From assembly GCA_013398275.1 (NCBI GenBank), contig VZSE01006253.1:124001-188000 (forward strand): DNA of 64,000 bases, written 5' to 3'. Below, in pieces: positions 24,201 through 37,700 of this stretch. The notes beneath the pieces were generated by a model that ran no database searches, was not told the origin of the DNA, and saw only the letters and a program-made list of their open reading frames with translations. The DNA is from Promerops cafer (lineage: Eukaryota; Chordata; Aves; Passeriformes; Nectariniidae). A program made the position numbers and the translations under genes. The first letter of the stretch is position 1, and each line of letters opens with the position of its first letter.

Positions 24201-27200
24201 AGAAACATCCTGCTCTAGGCACACATGTACCAGCCCATCACTCCTCTGTGTGAATAAAAGAACCATAATTGGCAGCCCTTTATATAATGGACTGTTTTCA
24301 TCCTGCCTTCAGCTGCAGAGACATTAATTTGCTAAAGCTGCAGTAGTGATTCAACAGAGCTTTGCACTTAGGTGAGGCTGAAGTACTCTAGAGGGTGTGA
24401 TCCCCAGGAAGCATATTGCCTCTCTCCGTTTTCACTTCTTAGGCATGCAGAAGTCATAGGCATATTATGATCCCTTCATTCCCTCCCCACCACTGTCTGC
24501 TTCTCATACTGTCTTGAAGTTTGTTCCAGTCCTATGATGCCTTCAGCAGGTCTCTGTACAGATTCATGTGTCATCACCAAGAGACCCAGTTGTCCTCTGG
24601 CTTGGGAGAACTGTACTTTAGTAAACCCCTAAAAGATGCAGGATTTTTGAAACTGTGCCCTGGGAACCTCTGAAGAGACCTGTTCTTGACTCTAAACTTT
24701 CAGAAGGAAATGGAGCTGGTGGTTAAAGAGAAACATGGTTTGGGGAGACAACTCTGTTATTCTATCTCAGAATGGGACTGCAGTGAGAAATGGGAGCTGA
24801 TACCTGATAGAAAACCGATTGTTAGTCATTACTGTAGCCAAGGTCAAAACCACAACCTGATTCACCAAGGCAATCAGTAGAAAGGCTTTTTTTTTCCTGG
24901 TTTGATGTATTTTGAATTCAACAGCAGAGGCTTAAACCCTGGTTTGTTATGACTCATCCCCACGTTCCCCTTCTCCTGGTTCAATGCAATTGCCTCCCTC
25001 CAGCAGTCCCTCCCTGCCCAGCCAGCCTGGAAGCACAGTACTCCACACCTGTGTAGTGTGTGAGGGGGCCGGTCCAAACACCCTACGCAGCAGCTGAAAT
25101 GCCTTTCCCAGCTCCTTTAACCATGCATGTGCTATTTCAGCACAGCTGTGTGCATTTGGCTCTTTTCCTCCAGGTGAGTGGGTTTTTGTACATGATCAGG
25201 AGGTGACTTGACCTTTGATAAAGAGATCTGAGCGCTGTGTTTGCCAGCGGGACACAGGGTGACACATATGGTATTTTTACTCTGTGCTATGTCTGGTTTC
25301 TTTCTGTCCGTGTGTACATAAAAGAAGGAGAACTCATGGATTGGACCGATGTGCTTGATAATTCCTTTCAGTCAGAACACACCAATGTAGATATGTATTA
25401 AAAACAAACAACACCCCCCTCCTCAGCCCCTACTGGTAAACACACCTCCATGTCTACATTGTTCCCATTGCCAAGCCCCAGTGCTTCCATGGTGCTGGCA
25501 GTCTGTGCAGGAGGAGGCACGACACCCGAGCTTTCTTTTGTCACAGGTTCATGGCCTGCAGATACTGCTGGCTGGTTCTCAGGGTTTGGATTGGCTTTAT
25601 TTTAGGCACTGGAAACAGCAGCAGCTGCCGAGTGCTGAGCATTGGTGATAAAGTCGTCAAACTTGCTAGCATTTTGGTAAATATTGCTCTTGGTGGAGAC
25701 AATCAAACACAGAGAGAGAAACCTGTTTTGCAGATGCAATCCGTCCTTTCCAACAGAGAGCACAGAAGGCAGGCTGTGCAGTGGACTGGATACTAGAAGG
25801 GCTTTTGGGAAGCCCTTGTCAGGGAATGGACTACAGACTGTATGAGCCCCAGGGTGGGCCACCAAGTATCCTTTTGGCAGGAGTCAACACATTGCTGATG
25901 GACACCTTCATGTCTCAGCCACAATTGTGTCATGAACACCAAAGGAGAGCTGAGGGCCAACAGAATCCACTGTTAAAAGAAGAGGGCAGGAAAAAAAGTA
26001 GTGTTGGACACAAGGAAAAGAGAACAAGTAAGGCCTGGGAAAAGAAGGAATGTGTAGGGAAATGGAGACAAGGATCCAAGCAGCCATATGAACTTTTACT
26101 TCTATCCCCTTAGTCATATGCCCTGCCTCTTTACCAGCCTTTTTTCCTCTTTTTGGCTCTTCAAAGAGCTTTAGCTAGGGTGTCACCAAACGGGATGAAA
26201 GAAACTTATCCAACATCAATTTGATGAAAATAAGCAGACACTTCTTTTTTGGGGGCACTGGGGACACGGGTCCTCTGAAACATGTCCCACTCAACAAACA
26301 AAACCCATCCCTTTTAAATACTTTTTCTACTAAAACATTGTTACATAAGTTCTTATACATACTATACATACTGTGCCTGCACTTAAATTTAATCTTTACA
26401 CTGATTTGTTCTAATAGCTAATAAGTTCATCAATATTCATATCCTAAAACAATCATTGGCTGTTTCTACTGAGGTCTACTGATTGGAATCCTTGATATTA
26501 AAATCAAGATGGGAAGGGTTAGGTTTCCAAGCAGCGTAACTGGTGAGTGTGATCATCTCCACAGTTTCTTGACTGAAACATAAGGGTCCAGTAACTTCTT
26601 GGTGAGGTTTCTATGGTTACACAGCACTCCGGATATTTCTATACCTTATACTTCACAATTTTCTACTTATAATCATAGCTAACCCTTTAATATTATTTAA
26701 TTGATTATTTGATCAAAATATTCATAACAAGGGAACTAGGAAAATCATGGTGAATCCATTAGTGAAACCTTCCAGGGCAAGGTTTTCCCTCTATGTTTTT
26801 CTTATGTTTTGATATCAAAAGAAAGCCTTCATCAGGAGATTAAAGTGTTAGTTTAATGACATAAGAAGGGACTCCTGTTGGAAAATAGAATTTGATAAGG
26901 AACTGATGCTCTAACAAGTCTGTGAGCTGCTGACTACAGTATTGCTTAAGCTTCTATAAACCACGTGCTGTTCATGGCAGACATAATATTGGAAGTTAAA
27001 ATTCTCACTTGCCTGATGAACTGGACTAGAAGTCTGTCAAAAAAGACAGGCTTCTAAGACTCTACATTGAAAGTTAACTGCAATTTTCCACTCCCCAAGC
27101 CCACATGGAAAAAGAAAAAAGGAAAAGACAAAGTTTAGGATTTATTCCTTGTGCTCAGAGATTGTCCCTAAATGTAATGCTTTCCAAGGTCTGCTCAAAA

Positions 27201-30200
27201 AGGCATATTGGAAAGCCTGACTTGGAGCCATTCGTGGAAGCCCTGCACAAGTAGTGAAGTACCACAGCCTTTTTCCATAAAAAATTACTAATGAGGATGA
27301 AGTTTCTACTGTGAGGGACCCCCAGGCCCTCTTTCTTGTCCCAAGTGAAGCAGCTTATCTACTCTTTCCTGTTGAGGATTCCTTTATCAAGGAGTCTCGT
27401 GGTTCGAAGCTCACCTGTGCAGACTGTTCTTTCTTAGTTCTTCATGCATATGCCGTGCCCTGAGGCTGTAGCAAAGATCTGTAGTCCCTACACAGGACAG
27501 GCAGCACAGGCAGCACAGGCAGGAGTATTTCGCATTTTGCTCTTCACCTTGGGTTAGTTTCTTCTGCTGGCTGAGATGGATCACTAAGTTCCTGTGATCT
27601 GTCCATATCCTGCTTAGGATCTCTCAGCCTCTGCATACTTGGTGGTCCTCCATGCCTATGTTTCTCTTTTGCTTTTGCATTGAGTCTTGGAAATTCATTT
27701 GGGCAACATACAAAACCACCTTTGTGTTTTGATATTAATGAGGATTTGACTGTTCATTGTATGAGAATAGCATCATACCATAAACTCCAAGCTGTCAGGA
27801 CAGACCACAGGCAATGTGTTAAAAGTGATATATTTTTCTGTTTACAGATGGAGGGAATGAATTTCTCATTATTTCAGGTTTCCCCAAGAAATAGGAAAGA
27901 CAAATGTCATTTACAGTAATAATAGGAATTTAATACAGGACTAAACAAAATGCTTGTTTTTTTCTTTGAGGAGTAATTTCATCCTGGCAAAGGGCCTAAA
28001 CTGGTATTCTGGGAGATCCTTTCCTTGTCTATCATAAACAGCATTAATCTATGTATGTCTGTGTCTTCTTGTCTGCTGCAAGCACCCCATGGGTTATGCA
28101 CTTGAATGTAGGGTTGTATCTTGAACCAACTGCCTGTCTGTTATGGACGCCTCTGGAGAGAAATTTCTCCATTCAGAAGTGACATTGTAGTACATTTGTT
28201 TTTCTTTCCACCATATTATTTAATACACCTTTAGCAATTGTAACTACCCAATGCAGATTTACCGTTTGACTGGCCATGATCTGGTTGTGACTAAGTGGTG
28301 ATGACTAAGTGTCCATTTCCAAGGAAAATGCACAAATTAACTCCAAGAAACCTGAGGTTGTCATTCTGAAAATGGCACACATAAAGACATTTAGGTTCCT
28401 GAAACACTTTGCTCCTTTCCCTGCAGTGGCCCCTTAGATACCCTCCAATAACCTCTCATTCTCACAAGGGTGATTATCAGTGTGCAAAAAGGAGCAGCAG
28501 TTTGTGCAGTTTACTATGAAAATAAAGCATAGTTTTCTTTTTCTCTGAGACTTGATAGCTATGGCAGATCAGGGTACCAACAAAATGCTATGGGAATTTT
28601 CATCTCCTTATTAGTATATGTATGCTGCTGAAGTAAATCACAGCATTATTTTCATTTATTCCATTTTGGATTTTCTTCCAGGGCGCTTTCCAGTGGACAG
28701 GGAAGGACTTGGTAATGAACTGCTATTGCCACCCTCAGGGCAATAGTCTGGAAATGCCATCTGCTCAAACAGAAATCCCACAAGTTCTACTGGAGGGTTT
28801 TCTGCAATGTGGCAGTTTGCTTTGGTTTGGATCCCAGTGTTTTGCTGCTTCTGTCTCTTTCTTGTTGTCCAGTGTGTGTGGCGAGGAAGCTGCTTGGTTT
28901 ATCTAGAATTACCAATATTTTTCTCTAACATCCTGCACTAAGAGGGTTTTTCCTTTTTTCTTACTGGAGTCATCCTGAGTTAGTGGAGGGCATTTAGCCT
29001 TAATGTTTTCCAGGTCACAGACTCAGGTTATTTAGTAAAAGTCTCTGCTTTCCACATTTGTTGGGTTACTCTGTGCAGCAGGTAAAACACCTCTGAGTCA
29101 TTCATACCTTTTAAAATACAATATATTTAGACAGAATCTTTTAAACAAGTCTTGGCATTCTTTTAGCAGTTCAGTTGTAGAGGAGCCAAAATTCTCAGTG
29201 TGCTTCAATATTTTTTGTGTTCTCTTTGTCCTACACATAGCTGTTCCATAGCACAGTTTAGGCATTAGGGTCAGGTGATCCGTAGCTGAAAGAAAAGACA
29301 ACCCTCTTAGCCTCCTGCCTGAGCCTCTGTGTGGCAAGACTAAATCCAGGTTATTTAATATTCTGCTGTGGGTACGTAATCGTGCCCTCCTGTTGTCCAG
29401 CTCAGCCTTTGCCTGGCTGATGTTGTCCAAGTACCTTGTGAAAGTTTCTGCCTCTTCCTCTTACCTCATAATGAAACAGAGCAACAAATCTTACATTTAG
29501 AATTTTCTAGTTGGGGAGTTTCCTCCTTACTCCCATTATTATTTCAAGTTGGTGCAAGTCATCATAATTTTTATTAAACCTAGAATAGAAATTTATTTAC
29601 TGGCATAGCTATTTTTCTCTCCATGTTTTCCCACTCCTTTCTGCCTTCTTCCCCGTTTGCCATCCCACCCAATACACTTCTGACATAAAGTTGAGAGAGT
29701 CTTCTTTCACTTTGTAGTCGACATTCTTCCATTAAGTGCTTCCTGAAAGTGAAGTTTTTGTTTCCTCTTAGCAGTTTCCTTAGAGAGAAATGGGGATGAG
29801 ATGGATGTGCAAGTACCACCTAAGAGAAGAAATGAGAATTTTGTCTGATGGTAGTGACAGCATTATTCTTTGAGGGGTCAAAATGGCATGTAAGTGGTTC
29901 AGTTCAGCCATGAGCATATCCTGCTATACTGTAAAACTCCTAGTTTTACATCTATGAGTCAATAATCAGCTGTAAGCCACCTGTTGTGTCTGAATTCTGA
30001 ATGACATATATCTGCACATGTGCTCTTCCTTCCCTTCCCCCTCATGAGTAGTGTAGAAGTACAAACATGTATCAACAATGTCAGCTTCAGTTCAGTTTTT
30101 CAGCTGTCTCTGTCAAACATTTTGAAATTGGGGTTCATATTCTTTTAAAAAAATAAGCAATTGCTGAAGCTCATCTGTTTCTGATCAAAGAAGGATGGTG

Positions 30201-31479
30201 AGGTAACTCAAGGGTCTCATTTTATAAACTTCTCATAAACAAACTTGAAAAAGAAAGATTCTGGTTTTGTTTTTAAATAAGCAGGATCCAATGACGCAAA
30301 GTCTTTAAGCATCCTTATATTTTAGAATATAGTGTACTGCCAGGAGAAAAAAAACAATGAAGTGCATCCCTGCCTCCAGGTAGTCGTTGCATTTAATGAT
30401 TCATCTACTTAAATGTCAAAGCAGATGCTTGAAATCAGACTCTGCTTGAATGCGGAGGAGTGGCCTTCTTGTACCCATCACCAATAACACAGCAACTGGA
30501 TTTGGTAGTTTCAGTGTCTAAAATGTTACTTTTTTTTCATTGTCTTTTATTTAATCCTTTTATTTCTCTTATTGTGGAACTTAAGGGGCCTCACAGAGAA
30601 ATATTCTTATCCTAGAGAACAAAGAAATCAGAAGTTTGTGCTGAATCCACACTTTTAGGAAAAGCTTGAAGTGAGATTATAGACAACTGGTCTCCTAAAT
30701 AAGACTGCACTTTTTTAAAAAAGAAATCCTCAGGTTTAAATTTAGTTTTTTTGTCTTGTTGAATGACCATAGGCATTTAGCACTTGGCACTCATATATGA
30801 GACATAAGACAAAGGTGTGAGATTGCAGTTAATTTTGTCTTGTTTATCAATAATTGTTGTCTATAAATAACATTTATTTCAGGTTTAGCTTTGTACTTCT
30901 TGGAAAAACTTATCTGAAATTCAGCGATAGCTTAAACATCAGTGTTGGTTGCTGAGAGACACTTGCATTCATACAAACACAGAGCAGACTTGTTCCCTCA
31001 GGAGTGGATAGGGAGGAAATACACATGCTTTTCTTCTTCCCTTGACCCATCTGTTAACAAGTGTAAAAGGCGAGTAGGAGCTGTTTCCAGACCTAAATAC
31101 CTGTGGTACCTAACTTAGCTATTGCACTGTTCAAAAATCCACAGTGCCAAAGGGAGGCACTTAGCTGCTCTGTACTCTCACTGAAAACATTCTGGTACTT
31201 CTCAAGAGTGAGTCAAAGCATTCTCTCCACTGACTAAATAAGGTGCCTCAGTATTTCATACTTCTACAGACTGGTTCACAACATCTTGACACTGAGTGAC
31301 AAAAATACCAAGAGCCAAGAACCAAGAAAAACTAACCACAGAGTATGCTTTAAAACAGGCCTGAATTGGACATGCTTTTTGGGCATTGCTAACTACAATG
31401 GAAACAATGAGACCTTTCAGAGATTGTTAACAGAAGAGGCCAAGGAAGATGCAATGATGCAGTTGTCTAATATGCAAAA
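21246..31479. other. Intergenic DNA, no gene seen
   Basis: Ten kilobases without a supported gene. It contains only short frames, such as 25781-26113 and 29098-29430, without family features. A small tandem repeat lies at 27497-27523 and an 8-bp hairpin (AAGGGCTT/AAGCCCTT, five-base loop) at 25797-25817. Old repeats too decayed to recognise by eye are likely. The 24700-26100 part is somewhat richer in G+C. Confidence 0.45.
27497..27523. repeat. Three 9-bp tandem units
   Basis: ACAGGCAGC, ACAGGCAGC, ACAGGCAGG in direct succession. Confidence 0.9.
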
Positions 31480-31775
31480 CTGTCCCCAGTACTGACCGAG
31501 TCCTGGAGAACCCTGCTTGTGACCAGCTGGATGTAACTCCAGCCACCACCACTCTCTGGTCTCCCACATCCCGCCAGTTTTTTACCCAGAAAAGAGTGCA
31601 CCTGTCCAAGCCATGAGCAGCCAATTTCTCCAGGAGGATGCTACTAGAGACATTGTCAAAGACTTTAATAAAGTCTAGGTAAACAACATCCACAGCATTT
31701 CCCTCATTCACTAGGCAGGTCGCACTGTCACAGAAGGAAGGAGATCAGATTGGTTTGCTGCATGGGATGCGTGAA
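31480..31775 (-). mobile_element. CR1 fragment with reverse transcriptase motif
   Basis: The minus-strand frame ending near 31427 begins MNEGNAVDVVYLDFIKVFDN and continues with LEKLAAHGLDRCTLFWVKNW. This is the CR1 ORF2 reverse transcriptase segment around catalytic motif A (usual form VYLDFSKAFD) and the following 'HGLDRCTL..VKNWL' block. The frame then breaks before the YXDD-bearing part, and flanking sequence ends the similarity near 31480 and 31775. The fragment is truncated at both ends. Confidence 0.9.
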
Positions 31776-33235
31776 AGTCCCACTCCATGCAAAAATATAA
31801 TCTGTTCCCAGGGACTGAGATTGCCACTCACAGTGCAAAGGCTAGAAACACAATATTCACTGGTTTGATGTCATAGCTATGAATTATGAATATTTCTTAG
31901 TCATCGCCTCCAGATTGGAATGCTAGTAAGGAAGTGCAATTTGTCCTATTCATTTACTGTGGGTGTTAATACAGAAAGGCCTTTTAACACATTTTTAGCT
32001 ATCAATGCACAGAAGATTTTCATCCATAAGCAGAAATCTTTTAAATTCCTTACTATGCTTTAAGCAGCTATTATGATGGTTTTAGTTTCTTTAAAAACAC
32101 CAATCATTTTGGCTGCCTGTGTTTAGGATGCCTCACTTTAAGTCTGGTTTTCTGAGCTCTCAGCATGGGCTGAAAGCCTTTGTTACTGCACTATGCCTCA
32201 GAGATAGCTTCAGAAAGTCTGAAGAATAATCTTCACACACATTTTTCTGGCCACACCGGTAACTACTGGACAGGTATTCATGGGCTCAGTGTATTAAGCA
32301 GCAAACCAAGCCCCTGAGCTTGCGGGGGTGGGGTTTGAGGTGTTTTGGTTTTTTCCCATTGGCAGTGAAATTTATTTGCATGCAGTTTTAACTAGCCTGT
32401 TCTCTAAAGGCACATGTTATTCCGAATCCCGATGTACATGCATATTTACATGTATACATGTATATGTGGATGGGGATGTGGATACAGATAACACATGCAG
32501 GTGCTATCTGTACAGCTTCCAGTAAGCTGTATCCTTTTTCTCTGAATAATAAGAGCTTCAGCAGGCCAGACCTCCTCTGCTGAGTGCCTGGTTCAGACCC
32601 ACCTTGCTGTGTATCTGTAGTTAAGCAGCCTGATGTTCCCTTTCTTCCTTCAAAAAGCAATCCCTTCCCTTTGCACAAGTGCATATAGCTGACATCCAGC
32701 CCCCTCAATGACCTGATGTTTCAGCAGCTCTGGCAGCTCTGACAGCTGCACTTGAATCCATTTAGCCAGTGAAAGCTGTAATTTATTCTGGCAGCATGCC
32801 AGCCAGGTCAGTCACACCCAGGAACTGTATGTCTGAACTTCAGATGAACCTTTCCCAAGAACATGATGGCAGATGAAGACAGTAATGGAAATTAATCTAA
32901 ATGAACATCAATACAAACAGTTTTACAGGGCCTAATAGTCAGATCAGAGCTGATCACCCAGACAGTTGTTTAAACACCTTAAAATACTTAGTTGAACACT
33001 GAGCGTATCAGCCTCTAATTCCAAGAGCATGGTTCAAAAATAGGGCTGGGATTTCAACTGTAGTAATGTAATTAATCTTGTGTGAGATAAATGTCATCTG
33101 ACAGAAGGTAACCTGAAGTCAGATCACTTAGCTAAACCAAAAAGCTGGTGCTTCTTGAAGAGAAATTGATACAAATTAAGTGAATACTGCCAACTTACAT
33201 TATAAAGGAGTACTGAGATTTGTGTTCCATAGCAA
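31776..33235. other. Intergenic DNA, nothing recognised
   Basis: No gene or clear repeat. A short TACATGTATACATGTA-like palindromic, AT-rich run lies near 32447-32465. The small frames at 32328-32708 have no recognised features. Confidence 0.5.
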
Positions 33236-34790
33236 ATTTAGAATGTAAGAACACAGGGTGACACTAGCAGCCCATATGTCCTGTCTATGAAGGTGAATAG
33301 CACAAGATGCTCAGAGAAAGAACATAAGAAATAGAATAACTCAAAGTATGTAGTGATCCTTACCACTAAAGAGGGCTGGGGAAGTCTCCTAGGAAATACC
33401 TGAACCAGAGATTTCCTTTAAAAAATTTCATTTAAATTAGCCATCAAGGGATCTGTAAAACATTTCCTTTATAAACTTCATATGATTCTATTTTAAGTAC
33501 CATTTATGTTTTGGACTCCTTCACTTTTTTAATCAAACATTTCTCAAATTAACTCTATATAAATAAAGTACTGCTTTCCATTTGTTTCAAAATAATTGCT
33601 TAAGAATTTCACTGAGTCCCTCTAATTCTGTATTAGGAAAAGCAGTTAATGATTGTTTCTCAGGCATGTTCTCTTACAAGTGTTCCAGTTGCCAGGTCTT
33701 TATCATAAAACATTTTGGTATTTCTCTCTAAGATGTAATACCTTAATATATGTCTTCCTGTGTGGTGGAATACTGCTATTGCTGTCCTTTTCTGCTCTTT
33801 CTGCAGTTCAGCTATGCCCTATGTGAGATAGAAGACCACAAAAATACACAAAATTGAAGATGAGTGCTTTATTGATTTAGACAGAAGTATATTTTTACCT
33901 GTATTTTCAATTACTTTCCTTATAATTCCCAATACAAATTGCTTTTGAACAACATCTAAGCATTAAGCTGATGTTTTCAGAAGAAACCTAATTTTCACAA
34001 TGACTGCTGATGACTCCTAGATTTCTTTTCTGGATAAAAACGCATCATTTTAACCCACTATACACAATTAGAGCTATTTTTTGGAATGTGGAGTATCTAT
34101 CATTTATCAACATAAAATTTAATCTAACATTTCTGAAAGTGTTTGTAGTCATCTTCAATTCTGACTATCCTGAATTGTTTTATAATTATTTGCACACTTT
34201 GGTACAACAGTTTTGTGAATAATTTGTATGTTGAACTGCCCAGATTCTATCACAGAGCCTTCTGAAATTATTCTTGTAACTCTGTGATATTAAAAATTAT
34301 GGCCTCCTATCTTTTATTTCTGATGTTTCAACCAGGTTTTCCTCCTGAGGGATCTCTGATTTTGCACATTACTCTAATTTCTTTGATGATTTTTTTCTTG
34401 TAGGACCATATCGAAAGTTTTTTAAGGACACTAGGTACACCATGTTTACCAGACACCCATTACAACATCCACATTGATTTGTCCAAAGAATTCAAGTAGA
34501 TTTGTGACAGATTACTTCTACCAACCAAATCAGTGCTAACTCTCCTTTAATTCTATTCTCTGTCACTGTTTTGAGTTATTTGCTTAGTGCAGTGGTCAAT
34601 CTTATGGGTCTGTAGTTACCTGGAGCTACCTATAAAATTTGGCATCATACTTGCTGTCTTCTATTTCCCTGGTGTTTTATTAACTAAAGCAATAAGCTCA
34701 TCACTTAGAAGTGCAGCAAATCTGAAACTGTAGAACTCCTGGGGAAATTCTAGGAAATTCAGATATCAATTCACACTGGCGCAATCCTGG
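33236..34790 (-). mobile_element. Long ancient amniote-type CR1 (L3/CR1-like)
   Basis: Read on the plus strand, the segment follows the antisense of the old CR1 family abundant in turtles and other amniotes, in the right order over about 1.5 kb. Landmarks are AGAATGTAAGAACACAGGGT (3' end), ATGTCCTGTCTATGAAGG, AGATTTCCTTTAAAA, TAGCCATCAAGGGATCTG, AAAGTACTGCTTTCCATTTG, CTGTCCTTTTCTGCTCTTTC, TTACTTTCCTTATAATTCCC, TGATGTTTTCAGAAG, ATGACTCCTAGATTTCTTTT, CATTTATCAACATAAAATTT, TGGGTCTGTAGTTACCTGGA and GGCATCATACTTGCTGTCTT. All are heavily substituted. The length and colinearity make chance unlikely; exact borders are approximate. The coding part (reverse transcriptase side) lies to the right. Confidence 0.75.
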
Positions 34791-37700
34791 CCAACTACAA
34801 AACATGTATACCTGTATAGGAAACAAATTTTCACTTATTGACCATATCTAGGGCCATGAGAAATCACTTCAGAAAACCTGAGATGTTTACAGCTCTGATT
34901 AAACGTGTAGTTTCAGCCCATGGTTTGGTTTGGGAGCTTTCAATAAAGTGGCACAAAGGAAATTCAGTTTTAATCCATGTTCCTCTTGGTATTTTGTTCC
35001 TAAGTTCTTGTAAATAGATTGAGTCAGATATTTGAGAGTTAAGTATTTCCATACTGAGCTATATTCTAATTATCCCTTCTACTGTAAGTACTTCATTTAT
35101 TTGGAGAGACAATGGTACGTAACTTAGCAAAAGGGCAGCAAAATTATTGCAATATTAATAAAAATGCATCACAACAGTTGTGGAATAAACTGTTAGGCTT
35201 TAAATCAGAGAAGTAATTATAGGCCTATTATCCAATATGGCTACAGCTGCTCTGTGTATTTATACACACAATTGCTTTCACATATACACCAGGAGGATTA
35301 GAATGAAATAAAATCCATGAAAGAAAGTATTTATCCAGGGAGCTGGACTAAAAGCAAATATTTCATTTCCATACCAAGAAAAATGGAACCAAGCAGCTGT
35401 TCAGTTATTTTGGATTCTTGTTCTTGCTTGACAATGATTAAAGATATTAAGAGCACCAAAATGACATGTCAAGATAACAAACGAGGTTTTCTTGGTGATC
35501 AGCATCTGTCATCAGAACTCCTATTGCTCTCAGCAGTATTTCTCTACTTATCAGAAATTGCTTCTTCCAATAAAGATTACATTTTATTTTCAGTTTCACA
35601 TACTTTCTTTTTTTCCTTTTTGCCTGAATATTGAACTTTTGCATTGCAAAAGTCTAGATATCCAAAGAGGAAAATGAGAAAAATGATTGGTAATAAGGGA
35701 TCTCACAAACTGTCCATTTTGATAGAATGAAAATCCAAAGCCCGTGTGTGCAAAATGTTTATAGGTTTTCAGGAAATCATTACCAATGCAGTTATGAAGC
35801 CCATGTTGGTCTGGCATCCAAGTACCTGCATTTCTGTCATGGCCATGCACAAACATTTCTGCCATACTTCTCCTCTCCAATGTGATATTCAATTGCATTC
35901 TAACCTAATTCACAAATTACCTTTTCAAATGCCACTTATTTACTGCTCGCATTGCACTTTGGATTGGGGTAGTTTCTGTGGGCACTGGAGGGTGCTTTAG
36001 CCACTCTAATCTGCTTTCAGAGAAAGTTAAAAACCCCCTAACTACAGTAATTTTTTGGGGGAGTAAAATTTTTATATTACAGCCAGGAATTGGGAGAGGG
36101 CAAAAGACGAAAAGCGCCTGTACACCCAGCAGCAGTTCCGTAATCAGCCCCACTGCAGAGTTATCCAGCTTTTGCTTGCACTGCATTCGCAGGACAGAGG
36201 CATTGCCACCCCATGCTTTAGGAAATAATCCAACGTATTCATCTGGAATAACAAGCCCCGTGATCTCCTCAGGCGAAAAGAGCACAGGGAGGAGGAATGC
36301 CTCTGCTTATCACAGTCACCACAGGCACACTGGCTCCTGATAGCACCATCTTATCACGTCCAGAGCAGCGTCTCCCAGGCAATTTGCTCCTCTCTGTGCT
36401 CAGACAATCAAAGTAGCTTAGCTTTGAAAATAGTTTATAGGACAAAAGCAGGTGTCCTGGGATCCTGCCCTGGCAGAAAGCCATGCTATAATTGACACCG
36501 TAAGTCTGAAGACTAGAAGAATCCACTTGGTGTGAGCAACAGAAATGACATTGCAATGGGTGGTGGTGCAGAGGCTGTTCATCAGAGGGACCTGTACAGA
36601 TGGAAGCACGTGGGAGGGAACCAGGCATCAGGATGCAAAGGAGAGGGCATATACAGGCAGTTGGCCGCTGAGACAACTTTCATTTCAGCATTGGACCCAC
36701 ACCAACTCCAGCACCACTACCCTAGTTGGTACAGAGCAGCCCCCACTCCTGTGATTCACCCAGGTCACGGCCAGAATCTCCAACTAGCCAAAACACTGCA
36801 GAGAAAACAGCTGCTTCAACTTGACTGTTGTTTCCTCCTTGAACCTTTTTTTAGTTAAAGCTGCCTTTTCATACACAGCCTCAATGTGGTTTCCCTGAGC
36901 TACTTTTTCTATGCATCTTGTTGTACTTTGTTAATATATTTTTCTCCCTCTTCATCCTGACAGGAAAGCAAGGGTTAGAAAAAGGACAATTCAAGTAGGC
37001 ATTGATGCAAGGACCAGCCTTTCAGGGAAAAAAAAAAAGAATATTGATACAGCAGGAACAAAAAGATCCAAGTAAGCATGGAGATGTTGGACTGCTGGAC
37101 AGAATGGACACCTTCTGCCTTGCTGCTCCCCTGGGTGATGGACACTTGCTGTTTGCCTGCCAGGTTGCTCAGTGCTCTAGCTAGGAGGGCAGGAAAATAT
37201 GACAGCTTTGAAAGATTTGCACCTTTCCTGACAAATAAGGAAAGAAGGAGTACAATTTGCTCATCTTTGGCCTTTGATGTGATTCTATTACATGGAGGAG
37301 AATTCAGAAGGGCCCTCTGAAGGGGGGAGGGAGAAGAATAGATACTTTTAATTGCCACTGAAGCAGCTAACCAACAGAACAACATTTCATGGGAAACGTC
37401 GTTTTGCCTGGGTAAATTTGAGATGATTAAATCAATGTATATTATTTCAGTGTTGCCTATCACGTACTAGGAACTTGATGACCTTTTTGTAAGAGTTTTA
37501 AATTCCTGCACATTGCTTTCTAACTGGAAAGGGATGTTGACAACATGGAAGACAGCTGAAAGGTCAGCTGAGATATGCTGACATGTTTACAGTCCATTAT
37601 AGAATATTAACTTAAAATGCACGGCTTGGATTTTGTTCAGTTTCTCAGGACCATCATAGAACAAGGATGGGCATCTCTGCATTGCCTACAAGCCTTCAAA

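Noticed and set aside
32447..32465. ACATGTATACATGT palindrome
   Set aside because: It sits in an alternating AT-rich simple stretch where such palindromes are expected.
36975..37463. 162-codon minus-strand frame
   Set aside because: No family resemblance, low-complexity hydrophobic end and no splice or promoter context; length is compatible with chance in AT-poor local sequence.
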